In this document: positions 18,927 through 29,273 of the stretch, piece after piece
Numbering within the stretch: the first letter of the stretch is position 1
Layout: every line of letters starts with the position of its first letter
Origin: an uncultured Pelagibacteraceae bacterium
GTDB taxonomy: Bacteria > Pseudomonadota > Alphaproteobacteria > Pelagibacterales > Pelagibacteraceae
NCBI GenBank assembly: GCA_902592965.1
Contig: CACJGL010000002.1
Location: forward strand, 1-64,000
Direction: 5' to 3'
Length of the DNA stretch: 64,000 nt
Position numbers and translations under genes: made by a program
Notes under the pieces: model-generated
Seen by the model: only the letters and a program-made list of their open reading frames with translations
Told to the model about the DNA's origin: nothing
Databases searched by the model: none

Positions 18927-20114
18927 ATGAGTACAGAAAATAATCCTGATAAAATTTATAAAGATTCGATACGAATATTGACAGATTTGATTGCTTTCAA
19001 AACTATTTCTGGAAACGATAATAATAGTCTCATTAATTATTGTGATGATATTTTAAAAAATTTAGGAGCAACTTCATTTAGAATTTTTGATGGAGATAAA
19101 AAAAGAGTTAATCTTTTTGCTTCTTTAAAATCTAAAAATGGAAATGGTAAAAAACCTATTATTCTTTCAGGTCATACAGATGTAGTCCCGGTTTCAAAAG
19201 GCTGGTCTACTGATCCATTTGTTGCAACTATAAAAAATGAGAAATTATTTGGGAGAGGTTCTTGTGATATGAAAGGTTTTATTGCATGTGCTCTAGCATA
19301 TGCTCCTGTATTTAGAGAAAATAATTTAGATAGAGACATTCATTTTTCATTTACATTCGATGAAGAAACTGCATGCATTGGTGCACCATTATTAATAAAA
19401 GAATTAAAAAAAAGAGATATTAAAGATGGAATTTGTATTATTGGTGAACCAACCAATATGAAAATCATTGATGCCCATAAAGGTATGAATGAATATACAA
19501 TTCACTTTGGAGGTTTAGCTGGTCATAGTTCTAAACCAGGCCAAGGTGTTAATGCAGTTGAATATGCATCGAGGTATGTAAACAAATTACTAGAAATTAG
19601 ATCAAAACTAAAAGATAGAGCTCCTAAAGATTGTATATTTAATCCACCATATTCTACATTATCAGTTGGTGGAGTTTCAGGTGGTATAGCTCATAATGTT
19701 ATCGCTGATAAATGTAAAGTTGAATGGGAAACTAGACCAGTGGTCAGAGAAGATGGAGATTTTGTAAATCAAATAATAGACGATTATGTTGATAAAGAAT
19801 TATTGCCAGAAATGAAAAAAGTTTTTTCAGATGCTTATATTAAAAAAGAAATTATAGGTGAAGTAGTTGGATTTAATAGATTGAACGATTCCGAAGCTTG
19901 TGAATTTGTTTCAAGTATAACTGGTGACAATTCAAGAGAAGCTGTTTCATTTGGAACAGAGGCTGGACTCTTTCAAGAAGTTGGTATTAGCACTGTAGTT
20001 TGTGGGCCCGGTTCGATTGAACAGGCTCATAAAATTGATGAATATATAGAACTTAGTGAATTAAAGAAATGTCTAGACTTTTTAAAAGGTGTAAAAGATA
20101 AGTCTATAAATTAA
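18927..20114 (+). CDS. argE: M20 deacetylase, acetylornithine deacetylase-like
   Basis: ILSGHTDVVPVSKGWSTDPF, GRGSCDMKGFIACALA, FTFDEETACIGA. Confidence 0.85.
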   Translation: MSTENNPDKIYKDSIRILTDLIAFKTISGNDNNSLINYCDDILKNLGATSFRIFDGDKKRVNLFASLKSKNGNGKKPIILSGHTDVVPVSKGWSTDPFVATIKNEKLFGRGSCDMKGFIACALAYAPVFRENNLDRDIHFSFTFDEETACIGAPLLIKELKKRDIKDGICIIGEPTNMKIIDAHKGMNEYTIHFGGLAGHSSKPGQGVNAVEYASRYVNKLLEIRSKLKDRAPKDCIFNPPYSTLSVGGVSGGIAHNVIADKCKVEWETRPVVREDGDFVNQIIDDYVDKELLPEMKKVFSDAYIKKEIIGEVVGFNRLNDSEACEFVSSITGDNSREAVSFGTEAGLFQEVGISTVVCGPGSIEQAHKIDEYIELSELKKCLDFLKGVKDKSIN

Positions 20115-21544
20115 TTCCAACCACCTACAGATTTAACTTCTAGAAATTCAAGCAATCCTTCTTTACCCGCTTCCCTTCCAATTCCAGAATGTTTGAAACC
20201 TCCAAAAGGTGCATCAACTGCAATACCAGCACCATTTACATCAACCATTCCAGATCTAAGTTTTCTGGCAACTCTTTGTACCTTTTCCTTATCTTGAGTT
20301 TGAATATAGTTTGTTAATCCATAATCAGTATCATTTGCAATTTTAATTGCTTCTTCTTCAGTTTCAAATGGAATAACAGATAAAACAGGACCAAATATTT
20401 CTGTTCTTGCAATTTCCATTTCATTTTTTACATCTGCAAAAACTGTCGGTTTTACATAATAACCATCATTTAATCCGTTTGGTTTTCCAACTCCACCTGC
20501 AACTAATTTTGCTCCTTCATCTATTCCTTTTTGAATTAAACCTTGAATTTTATTGAATTGAGTTTCAGAAATTACAGGACCAATATGCTCTCCATTTTTA
20601 TTTGGATCGTCTACTTTAAATTCATTTGCATATTTTCTTAGTCTTTCTATCGCTTCATTATAAATTGATTTTTCAACAAGCATTCTTGTAGGGGCATTAC
20701 ATGATTGTCCTGAATTTCTAAAACATCTAAATGCACCTCTTTCTATTGCTTCAGCATCAGCATCTTCAAATATAATATTTGCACCTTTTCCTCCTAGCTC
20801 CAGACTTACTCTTTTAAAGTCCTTTGCGGCATTTTGAGAAATTAAAGCCCCTGCTCTTGTAGAGCCAGTGAATGAAATCATATTTACATCTGGATGACTT
20901 GTTAATGCATCTCCAGTTATTTCCCCATCTCCATTTACTAAATTAAAAACACCTTTCGGAAATTTTGCTTCATCTATTAACTCCGCTATGATCATTGCCG
21001 ATAAAGGTGCTAGTTCCGAAGGTTTTAAAATCATAGTACAACCAGAGGCCAATGCAGGAATGACTTTTAAAGTAACTTGATTTATTGGCCAGTTCCACGG
21101 TGTTATTAATGCACACACACCTTTAGGCTCGTATATTATTCTTTGATTTTTTGCATGATCTCCCAAAGGTTTTTCGAATTCAAATTCTTTTAGATAACGA
21201 ATAAATGATTTTGTATGACTCGCACCAGTTCCTGTTTGTAGTTTTGACGCAAAGTCTTTTGGTGCTCCCATCTCTTGAATAATTGCATCTGTAATATCAT
21301 TCCATCTTTTTTTATATAATGAATAAAAAACTTCTAATAATGACAATCTTTCTTCTTTAGAGGTAAATCCCCAAGTTTTAAAAGCTTCTTTAGCTGCTAA
21401 AACTGCATCATTGATATCCTCCTTACTGCCTAAAGAAATTACTGCACAATTTTTTTCTGTTGCTGGATTTATGACCTCAATATCTTTTGGGTTTTTTGGG
21501 GGAACCCATGAACCATTAATATAAAAATTTCTCTTTTCAATCAT
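20111..21544 (-). CDS. Aldehyde dehydrogenase family protein (paralog 1)
   Basis: LITPWNWPINQVTLKVIPALASGCTMILKPSE, LELGGKGANIIFEDAD, NSGQSCNAPTRM, EIFGPVLSVIPF. Confidence 0.92.
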   Translation of the reverse strand: MIEKRNFYINGSWVPPKNPKDIEVINPATEKNCAVISLGSKEDINDAVLAAKEAFKTWGFTSKEERLSLLEVFYSLYKKRWNDITDAIIQEMGAPKDFASKLQTGTGASHTKSFIRYLKEFEFEKPLGDHAKNQRIIYEPKGVCALITPWNWPINQVTLKVIPALASGCTMILKPSELAPLSAMIIAELIDEAKFPKGVFNLVNGDGEITGDALTSHPDVNMISFTGSTRAGALISQNAAKDFKRVSLELGGKGANIIFEDADAEAIERGAFRCFRNSGQSCNAPTRMLVEKSIYNEAIERLRKYANEFKVDDPNKNGEHIGPVISETQFNKIQGLIQKGIDEGAKLVAGGVGKPNGLNDGYYVKPTVFADVKNEMEIARTEIFGPVLSVIPFETEEEAIKIANDTDYGLTNYIQTQDKEKVQRVARKLRSGMVDVNGAGIAVDAPFGGFKHSGIGREAGKEGLLEFLEVKSVGGWN

Positions 21545-21564
21545 GCGCGCAAATTATCCTTTCT

Positions 21565-22518
21565 TCATGATTTTGCAAATAAATTTGTTAATTCATAAAC
21601 AATTGTTGCTGCAGCTAGAGAGGTTACTTCTGCATGGTCATAAGCAGGCGCAACTTCAACTACATCTGCAGAAATCAAATTTAAGCCTGATAAACCCCTG
21701 AGGACATTTACCATTTCTCTTGTGGTCATTCCTGCAATTTCAGGTGTTCCTGTGCCTGGTGCAAATGCTGGATCTAATACATCAATATCAATTGACAAAT
21801 ATAATGCATTATCACCGACTCTATTTTTTATTCTTTCAACGATTTTATCAATTCCTTCTGTTTGAAATTCATCACAATGAATAATTTTAAATCCAAAGCT
21901 TTCATCATTTTTTATATCATCTCTGCTATAAAGTGGACCTCTTATACCTACATGCATAGAGGCATCATCTAAAAATAAATTTTCCTCACGAGCTCTTCTA
22001 AATGGAGTGCCATGCGTATATGGTGCCCCAAAGTAGGTATCCCAGGTATCTAGATGGGCATCAAAATGAACAAGTGATACCGGTCCATTATTCTTTTTAT
22101 TGGCTGCCCTAAGTAAAGGCACAGCAATTGTGTGATCTCCTCCAAGGCTTATTATTCCTCCAACTTTATTTAATAAATCAGTTGCTCCTACTTCAATCTG
22201 TTTGATAGCTTCATCAATATTAAATGGATTGCAAGTAATGTCACCTGCATCTGCAACTTGTTGTACTTTGAATGGTTCTACATCATAATTAGGATGATAA
22301 TTAGTCCTTAAATGTCTAGATGCTTGTCTAATACTTTGTGGGCCAAATCTTGCACCTGGTCTATAACTTGTTCCTGAATCAAATGGAACTCCAACAATAG
22401 CAACATCACAACTTTCTACATCTCTTATCTCTGGTAATCTTGCAAATGTAGAAGGGCCAGCATATCTTGGCACTTCTGTGCCACTAACAGGCTGAATAGG
22501 TTTTTTAGACTTTGTCAT
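21565..22518 (-). CDS. speB: Agmatinase / arginase family hydrolase
   Basis: GVPFDSGTSYRPGARFGPQSIR, GGDHTIAVPLL, HFDAHLDTWD, LSIDIDVLDPAFAPGTGTPE. Start placed at 22518 (MTKSKKPIQPVSG), forming an ATGA overlap with the upstream small ORF. Confidence 0.9.
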   Translation of the reverse strand: MTKSKKPIQPVSGTEVPRYAGPSTFARLPEIRDVESCDVAIVGVPFDSGTSYRPGARFGPQSIRQASRHLRTNYHPNYDVEPFKVQQVADAGDITCNPFNIDEAIKQIEVGATDLLNKVGGIISLGGDHTIAVPLLRAANKKNNGPVSLVHFDAHLDTWDTYFGAPYTHGTPFRRAREENLFLDDASMHVGIRGPLYSRDDIKNDESFGFKIIHCDEFQTEGIDKIVERIKNRVGDNALYLSIDIDVLDPAFAPGTGTPEIAGMTTREMVNVLRGLSGLNLISADVVEVAPAYDHAEVTSLAAATIVYELTNLFAKS

Positions 22519-22649
22519 TTTAGTAATAAGAATATTATTAGAATGATCCAAAAAAAAGGATAATAGAAATATATGTATTTTTTTGCAAACATCTTAGGTA
22601 CTGACTCATGATCTCTATTAATATTTTTTTTTCTTTTTCTTTTTTTCAT
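22515..22649 (-). CDS. Putative 44-aa basic protein with C-terminal TM segment (below ORF-track size cutoff)
   Basis: Manual translation: MKKRKRKKNINRDHESVPKMFAKKYIYFYYPFFWIILIIFLLLK*; its stop overlaps the agmatinase start as ATGA. Confidence 0.45.
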   Translation of the reverse strand: MKKRKRKKNINRDHESVPKMFAKKYIYFYYPFFWIILIIFLLLK

Positions 22650-22702
22650 TAAATAAATCCTATCACATTCATATTATATCTAATATCATCAAAATTATTA
22701 AA

Positions 22703-23434
22703 ATGAGATACATTATATTAATATTTCTATTATTTTTTAATTTTTCTTATGTAAATGCGGATGCAATATATAATTTGATTAAAATTCCTAATTTAGAAGT
22801 TCATAAGGTTGATAATTTAAATGGTATCAAATATTTGGTATCGAAAAGAGGTTTTGTAATAGGTGATACAAATAATATTAAATGTAACGGCATAAATAAT
22901 AGTGATTTGGATCGTGAATTTAATACAATTCAAAATAATCTAAGGGATTATAACTCAAATTTCTTAAGGAAAATAAATTTGAAATTTGTAGTTCTTTGCA
23001 AAAACTTAGAAATTTCAGGCATTAATACAGGAGGTATACCAGATAATAAATTCAGGACTTTAATCTTAGACTTAACATTTAACCAAAACTATTTCGAAAG
23101 AATGATCCATCATGAAATATTTCATATGATTGATAACAGTTTTCCTGAGCTTTTTAAAAAAAATCAATGGAGTGAACTTAATAATAAAGATTTTTCATAC
23201 GCATCATGTTCAACATGCACTGATTTATTAGGTTTAGATTTAGAAATTACGAAAGGCTTTTTAACAGAATATTCAATGAGCACAGCTGAAGAAGATATGG
23301 CTGAAATTTATTCATTATTAAAAACAAACTTTAAAGAAATAGATTTATTAATTAAAAAAGATAATATTTTAACTAAGAAGAAAAACTTCTTAATTAAAGG
23401 TCTTAAAGAAATAGATGAAAAGTTTATTTTTTGA
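22703..23434 (+). CDS. Secreted putative zinc metallopeptidase-like protein
   Basis: Signal peptide MRYIILIFLLFFNFSYVNADA; HHEIFHMIDN (HExxH) and TAEEDMAEIYS motif. Confidence 0.6.
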   Translation: MRYIILIFLLFFNFSYVNADAIYNLIKIPNLEVHKVDNLNGIKYLVSKRGFVIGDTNNIKCNGINNSDLDREFNTIQNNLRDYNSNFLRKINLKFVVLCKNLEISGINTGGIPDNKFRTLILDLTFNQNYFERMIHHEIFHMIDNSFPELFKKNQWSELNNKDFSYASCSTCTDLLGLDLEITKGFLTEYSMSTAEEDMAEIYSLLKTNFKEIDLLIKKDNILTKKKNFLIKGLKEIDEKFIF

Positions 23435-24082
23435 ATGATAAAAATAATTAAACCATCGCTATCTGAAAAAATATTATTTATTTTTCTTATTCTGCTTATT
23501 ATTTTAACTTTAGGCTCATTTTATCTATTAAATAATAAATGTCTTTTTGTAAAAAAAATTGATTTAAATAACTTTAAATTTAAAGATAAACAAAATATTG
23601 CAATTATGGAAGTTGAATGCGGTAAAGTTATAATAGAGTTAGATCCAAACATTTCACCAAAAGCTGTAAATCGATTTAAGAAGTTAATAAATAAAGGTTT
23701 CTATAATGGTTCAGCTTTTTATCGAGTAATAGAAAATACTTTAATACAAGCTGGAGATATTGAATATGGAAACATATCTAATATAAATTATTCTAAAGTG
23801 GGAACTGGTAAGTCTGGTTTAGGAAAAATTAAATCTGAGCTCAGTGATAATTTTTTATTTAATGCTGGCTCTGTTGCTTTTGCTAGAAAAGAAAACTTCG
23901 ATACAGAAGATAGTGAGTTTTTTATCACTTTAATTGATATTCCAATATATCAAGGTGAATATACTCCAATTGGAAGGGTGATTGCTGGGATAGACTCTTT
24001 AAAAAAAATTAAAGTAGGAAATAAATCAACTTATGTATTAAAACCTGATTATATTAAAAGTCTGAGGTTATTAGTTAACTAG
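23435..24082 (+). CDS. Membrane-anchored cyclophilin-type peptidyl-prolyl isomerase
   Basis: N-terminal TM; IIELDPNISPKAVNRFKKLINKGFYNGSAFYRVIENTLIQAGDIEYG...GSVAFARKENFDTEDSEFFITL. Confidence 0.85.
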   Translation: MIKIIKPSLSEKILFIFLILLIILTLGSFYLLNNKCLFVKKIDLNNFKFKDKQNIAIMEVECGKVIIELDPNISPKAVNRFKKLINKGFYNGSAFYRVIENTLIQAGDIEYGNISNINYSKVGTGKSGLGKIKSELSDNFLFNAGSVAFARKENFDTEDSEFFITLIDIPIYQGEYTPIGRVIAGIDSLKKIKVGNKSTYVLKPDYIKSLRLLVN

Positions 24083-26293
24083 TGGTTTTCCAGTAGATAA
24101 TGTGTGTTTAATTCTATCTTGGGTTTTACTTGTCTCAATTAATTTCATGAAAGCATCTAACTCTAATTTAAACAACTGATCTTCTGTAAGAGTTTTATCT
24201 ATAGTTGTATCGCCACCACTTAAAACATTTGCTAGCTCTGTTCCAACCATCATTCCATGATCTAATATAATTTTATCGTTATACAGTTTTTCTAACATAC
24301 CAACCATTTTGTCTTTTAAAGATTTGCCAGATAAATTAAATGTGCATTCTTTTGGAGGAGTAAATTCTTTATTTTGATCCAAAATTTTTCTAGCTTCATT
24401 TAATAAACTATTTCTGCTCATAATTTTTTTATTTTCAGGGATTAAATACTTTAGAGGTTCAGCTTCTACTGGAGATGTTGCAGTTTTTGCATAACCAATG
24501 ATATCAAAAACTTTTAAAGGTGCAAAATCTGGATCATTTTTTGCCTCGTCTGTTTGAGACCATCTCCATAACATTTCTTTACATCCTCCTCCAGCTGGAA
24601 CTAAACCAACCAATGTTTCAACTAATCCAACAACAATATTTGTATGCGAAGCAACAAAGTTACTTTGAACTAAAACTTCAAAACCCCCTCCAAGTGTAAG
24701 ACCTGATGGTGCTGAAACTACTGGAAATTTTGAGTATTTTAAGTGTTTGCATGTTTCTTGAAAATAACCGACAAATTTTTCTATTGATTTAAAGTCACCT
24801 TTATCTGCAAAATTCATAGTATATGTTAAATTAACACCAGCAGAAAACTGCATACTTTCATTAATAATTATCAATGGTTTGTCTGTAGCGTTTTTTAAAG
24901 AGTCCATTGAGTCATAATCCAAAGCGTTTGCTTTAGTTGTAAATTCGACAATGTTAAATTCAGGAAATCTGTAAATTTCAGCAGAATTATTTTTATCAAG
25001 TTTAAGGGCTCTTGGTTTAATTTTTCCTAAAGTTTCAATTTCAGTATATTGTTGTCTCTCACCATAAAAATTTTCATCTTTGGATTTTGATAAATCTTCT
25101 AAAAATTTATTTCCCTCAAAATTATCAATTTTTTGAAAAAAATTATTTACTCCAATTTCTTTTAACATTTCAAAAGGCCCTCTAGACCAATTGAAACCAA
25201 GTCTCATTGCTTCATCAATGTCGTTAAATTTATCTGTAATACCTGGAACTAATGAAGAGGAATATTTTATTATTTTAGAAATTACTGACCAAGCATAATC
25301 TCCATATTTATCTCCACGATTAATTAATTTTTTTAAATCAACTTTTTCAGATTTAATATCTATTTTTTTTGAAGGAGAATATTCCCCAGTTTCAAGATTG
25401 ATGGCCTCTAAAATTTTCTTACCACCCTCTTTATTCATTCTATAAAATCCACCTTTTCCTTTTCGACCAGTATATCCAGTTTCTATTAATTTTTTTACAA
25501 GTGGCATTTCTCTTGCTACAGGTTGAAATGGATCACTTTCAGGTAACTCTTTAATAAAACTTTTCAATACATCTGCCATTAAATCAATACCAATTAGGTC
25601 ATACAATCCAAATACTCCAGTTTTAGGTATACCCATTGGTCTGCCAAAGACAGCATCAGCCTCTTCTACACTAAGTTTCATATTAAATGCTTCGGTCATT
25701 GCAATTTGCATTGCGTAAACTCCAATTCTATTACCTAAAAATCCTGGAGTGTCATTACAGATAATTGCACCTTTACCTAAGTCTATTTCACAAAAGTCTT
25801 TTAAAAGTTTAACTTTATCTAAATCACTTTCATTACTTTTTACTATTTCAAGTAAATCCATGTATCTAACAGGATTAAAAAAGTGAGTTATACAGAAATC
25901 CTTTTTGTCTTGATCGGATAATTTTTCTGATAGAACACTTATTGGAATAGATGAGGTATTAGATGAAACAACAGACTCTTTTTTTCTATGTTTAAAAATT
26001 TTTTCGTAAATATTATGTTTTATATCTATTCTTTCTACAACAGCTTCTACAATCCAATCTGCATTCGAAACCACATCAAAGTTTTCTTCAATGTTTCCTA
26101 CATGTATATTATCTAATTTTGATTTATCTATTAACAAAGGAGGTCTAGATTTTCCTATTCTCTCTTTAGCCTTTTGACTAATTTCTGTAGTTAAATCCAA
26201 CAAAGTAACAGGAACATTTGCGTTACATAAATGTGCAGCTATACCGCTGCCCATTGTTCCAGAACCAATTACAACTACATTATTTATTTTCAT
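24071..26293 (-). CDS. 3-hydroxyacyl-CoA dehydrogenase / enoyl-CoA hydratase (HCDH first, crotonase C-terminal; FadN-like)
   Basis: NNVVVIGSGTMGSGIAAHLCNANVPVTLLD; FFNPVRYMDLLEIV; C-terminal crotonase-like LTLGGGFEVLVQSNFVASHTNIVVGLVETLVGLVPAGGG. Confidence 0.9.
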   Translation of the reverse strand: MKINNVVVIGSGTMGSGIAAHLCNANVPVTLLDLTTEISQKAKERIGKSRPPLLIDKSKLDNIHVGNIEENFDVVSNADWIVEAVVERIDIKHNIYEKIFKHRKKESVVSSNTSSIPISVLSEKLSDQDKKDFCITHFFNPVRYMDLLEIVKSNESDLDKVKLLKDFCEIDLGKGAIICNDTPGFLGNRIGVYAMQIAMTEAFNMKLSVEEADAVFGRPMGIPKTGVFGLYDLIGIDLMADVLKSFIKELPESDPFQPVAREMPLVKKLIETGYTGRKGKGGFYRMNKEGGKKILEAINLETGEYSPSKKIDIKSEKVDLKKLINRGDKYGDYAWSVISKIIKYSSSLVPGITDKFNDIDEAMRLGFNWSRGPFEMLKEIGVNNFFQKIDNFEGNKFLEDLSKSKDENFYGERQQYTEIETLGKIKPRALKLDKNNSAEIYRFPEFNIVEFTTKANALDYDSMDSLKNATDKPLIIINESMQFSAGVNLTYTMNFADKGDFKSIEKFVGYFQETCKHLKYSKFPVVSAPSGLTLGGGFEVLVQSNFVASHTNIVVGLVETLVGLVPAGGGCKEMLWRWSQTDEAKNDPDFAPLKVFDIIGYAKTATSPVEAEPLKYLIPENKKIMSRNSLLNEARKILDQNKEFTPPKECTFNLSGKSLKDKMVGMLEKLYNDKIILDHGMMVGTELANVLSGGDTTIDKTLTEDQLFKLELDAFMKLIETSKTQDRIKHTLSTGKPLVN

Positions 26294-26350
26294 AAAGAAG
26301 ATTTCTTATATTAAATTGAGACTGAGTAGGAAATAAAATAAATGTCATAA

Positions 26351-28378
26351 CTACTGCTGTAAACTTGCTAATTCATCAATATTAATATGACATCTAATAG
26401 CGTTACCATTTTCACCTATTTGCCATGGTGGAACCTCTAAATTACAAATATCGCCTATTTTCCTAGGGCATCTTCCTTGAAAAGAACAGCCTTTCTCAGG
26501 CGGTTTTTCCTCTACTATATCCTCAGCTACTAATTTTGGTTTTATATCTGGATCTGGTTCCAAAACAGCACCTAATAATACTTCAGTATAAGGATGTGAT
26601 GGAAATTTGTAGACATTTTGAGAAGGACCAATTTCACATAATCTTCCTTGATATAAAACTGCAACTCTATCACTAATTGCTCTAACAACAGCCAAATCAT
26701 GAGAAACAAATACATAGGTTGTTCCTAGATCTTCTTTTAATTGTTGTAATAAGTTTAAAACAGCTGCTTGAACCGAAACATCTAAAGCTGATGTAACCTC
26801 ATCACACAAAATTATATCTGGCTTAGCAGCAAATGCTCTTGCAACTGCAACTCTTTGTTTCTCACCACCTGATAATTGTCTCGGGTATCTTGACATATAA
26901 AATTCTCCTAACCTTACTTTTTTTAGTAGATCGATTATATTTTTTTTTAATTCTTCTCCTGATAAATTAAAATACAACTTTAAAGGTTGAGAAAGTATTT
27001 GCTCAACTGTGTGGTTTGGATTTAATGACTCGTCCGGATTTTGAAATATGAGTTGTATTGCTCGCAGATCATTTGGATTTCTCATTTTTAAATCAGAAGA
27101 TAATATACGATCATTTTCAAATTTAATTTGACCATCTTTTGTTTTGAGTAAACCAGCAATTGATTTTAAGATAGTAGATTTACCACTTCCAGACTCACCA
27201 ACCAGTGCAATAGTCTCTCCTTTTTTTATATCTATATTTATATCTTTAACTGTTGGGTTTTGATCAGAGATTTTATTGAATAATTGATCAAAAAATTTCT
27301 GCTTTGCATAACTAATTGAAACATCCTTTAATTTTAAAACTTCAATTGCTTCACTATTATTTGATTTTTTTGTTATTGAAGTTTGTAAATTATTATTTTG
27401 ATTTATTAATTCTTTATGATTAAAACATCTGACATTGGTATCTAATTCTTTAATATGTTCCAGATCTGGTGAATTTTTTTTACAATGATCAGTTGCTAAG
27501 TTACATCTATCATAAAAACTACAACCTTCATTTATGCTTCCAGGCTGAGGTTGGCTTCCTGGCATAGAAGCTGGAAGTCCAGCTAATGAGAGTTTAGGTA
27601 TCGATTTTAACAATCCATAGGTATAAGGATGAATAGGTTCCTTTAATATTTTTCTTGCTGGTCCTTCTAAAACAATTTCTCCCGCATACATTACAACTAT
27701 TCTATCACTGACTTGTGCTATAGCTCCAAGGTCATGACTAACATAGATCATAGATGTTCCAGTATCTTTTGCTATAAATCTTAATAGTTCTAATACATGC
27801 GCTTGTGTTGTAACGTCTAATCCAGTAGTTGGCTCATCTAATAAAAGTAAATCTGGTTTGCCAGCCAATGCCATTGCAACAGCCACTCTTTGTTGCTGCC
27901 CTCCAGAAAGCTCGTGTGGATAACGAAAAGCCATAGTTTCTGGTGAAGGAAGTCTAACTTTATTTAGTAACTCCGAAATTTTTTTATCTCTCTCTGTTTT
28001 ATTTAGATCTGTATGTAATCTTAATGCTTCATCAATTTGGTATCCAATTTTTAAATTAGGTGTTAGTGCTTGTCCTGCATTTTGAGGTATCATGGCTATT
28101 TTTCTACCTCTAATTTTTTCTAGCTGTCTACTGCTCATCTTCAATAAATCCTCAGATTTAAAGAGGCATTGACCTTTAAGAGGAAATAAGCCTTGTTTTA
28201 TATAGCCCATCATTGCAAGTGCTAATGTGCTTTTTCCAGAACCTGACTCCCCTACGATCCCTACAGTCTCTCCTTTCTTAATGTTGGTTGAAACATTTCT
28301 AAGTATTGAAATTTGTTTGCCCTTTTGACTATTAAATCCAATTGATAAATTTTTAACACTTTCAATTATTTCGCTCAT
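26351..28378 (-). CDS. Oligopeptide/dipeptide ABC transporter, fused two-domain ATP-binding protein (DppD-DppF-like)
   Basis: Two Walker A (GESGSGKST) and two LSGG signatures; two C-terminal oligopeptide extensions (GCSFYDRC, GCSFQGRCP). Confidence 0.93.
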   Translation of the reverse strand: MSEIIESVKNLSIGFNSQKGKQISILRNVSTNIKKGETVGIVGESGSGKSTLALAMMGYIKQGLFPLKGQCLFKSEDLLKMSSRQLEKIRGRKIAMIPQNAGQALTPNLKIGYQIDEALRLHTDLNKTERDKKISELLNKVRLPSPETMAFRYPHELSGGQQQRVAVAMALAGKPDLLLLDEPTTGLDVTTQAHVLELLRFIAKDTGTSMIYVSHDLGAIAQVSDRIVVMYAGEIVLEGPARKILKEPIHPYTYGLLKSIPKLSLAGLPASMPGSQPQPGSINEGCSFYDRCNLATDHCKKNSPDLEHIKELDTNVRCFNHKELINQNNNLQTSITKKSNNSEAIEVLKLKDVSISYAKQKFFDQLFNKISDQNPTVKDINIDIKKGETIALVGESGSGKSTILKSIAGLLKTKDGQIKFENDRILSSDLKMRNPNDLRAIQLIFQNPDESLNPNHTVEQILSQPLKLYFNLSGEELKKNIIDLLKKVRLGEFYMSRYPRQLSGGEKQRVAVARAFAAKPDIILCDEVTSALDVSVQAAVLNLLQQLKEDLGTTYVFVSHDLAVVRAISDRVAVLYQGRLCEIGPSQNVYKFPSHPYTEVLLGAVLEPDPDIKPKLVAEDIVEEKPPEKGCSFQGRCPRKIGDICNLEVPPWQIGENGNAIRCHINIDELASLQQ

Positions 28379-29272
28379 TTAAACAGGTGCCTTTGTTGAA
28401 CGATCAATTCCTAAAGCTTTTGCAAATGCATCAGCTGTTAAATTTATTCCAATAATTAACGAACTTAATCCTACTATTGGAGCAATTACGGACCAGTATG
28501 CAAACGACATCAATCCTCTAGCATTGGATATCATCAAACCCCAATCAGGTGTTGGGGGACTGACACCAAAACCTAAGAATGACAATGAGCTAAATCCTAA
28601 TAACATCCAAGACCATCTCATTGCTCCTTCTACTAATATAGCATCTCTAACATTTGGAATAATTTCATTCCAAATAATAGACATGTTGCTATGACCTCTA
28701 GCTCTGGCTGAAACTATAAAGTCTTTAGCAATAACATCGTGCGTAGCAGCTCTAGCAACTCTTACTATTCCTTTACCATAAAAAAAACCTAGTGCAGGAA
28801 TTAAAACCTCTGTTGATGTTCCTAAAAGAGAAACAATTAATAACATTGCAAGTATCCAGGGGATAGAAAGAAATGCATCAACAACTCTCATTACAACATC
28901 ATCAATTTTACCTCCAACTAAACCACAAAAAATTCCAAGTAAACCTCCCCACAGAAGAGCAATAAGTGATCCAAAGAAAGTTACCGTAAGAGCTGTTCGC
29001 CCTCCAAGTATTGTTCTTGTAAAAACATCTCTACCCAAGCTATCTGTTCCAAACCAATGTTCGGCTGAAGGTGCAAGTAACATGGTATTTGGGCTAATAG
29101 CTTTATAATCGTATGGTGCAATGTAAGGGCTTATTAATGCTAAGATTACATGAAATAAAACAATTGTAAGTCCAATTAATCCAGAAGGCTTGGAGGCCAT
29201 AGTTTTTAAAATCTCTAAAGCCTTTTCTAGTTTGTTTTTTTGTTTATCCTCTGTAATTAAATTACTCTCCAT
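28379..29272 (-). CDS. Peptide ABC transporter permease (DppC-like)
   Basis: HWFGTDSLGRDVFTRTILGGRTALTVTFFG; EAA loop region SNMSIIWNEIIPNVRDAILVEGAM. Confidence 0.92.
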   Translation of the reverse strand: MESNLITEDKQKNKLEKALEILKTMASKPSGLIGLTIVLFHVILALISPYIAPYDYKAISPNTMLLAPSAEHWFGTDSLGRDVFTRTILGGRTALTVTFFGSLIALLWGGLLGIFCGLVGGKIDDVVMRVVDAFLSIPWILAMLLIVSLLGTSTEVLIPALGFFYGKGIVRVARAATHDVIAKDFIVSARARGHSNMSIIWNEIIPNVRDAILVEGAMRWSWMLLGFSSLSFLGFGVSPPTPDWGLMISNARGLMSFAYWSVIAPIVGLSSLIIGINLTADAFAKALGIDRSTKAPV

Positions 29273-29273
29273 T

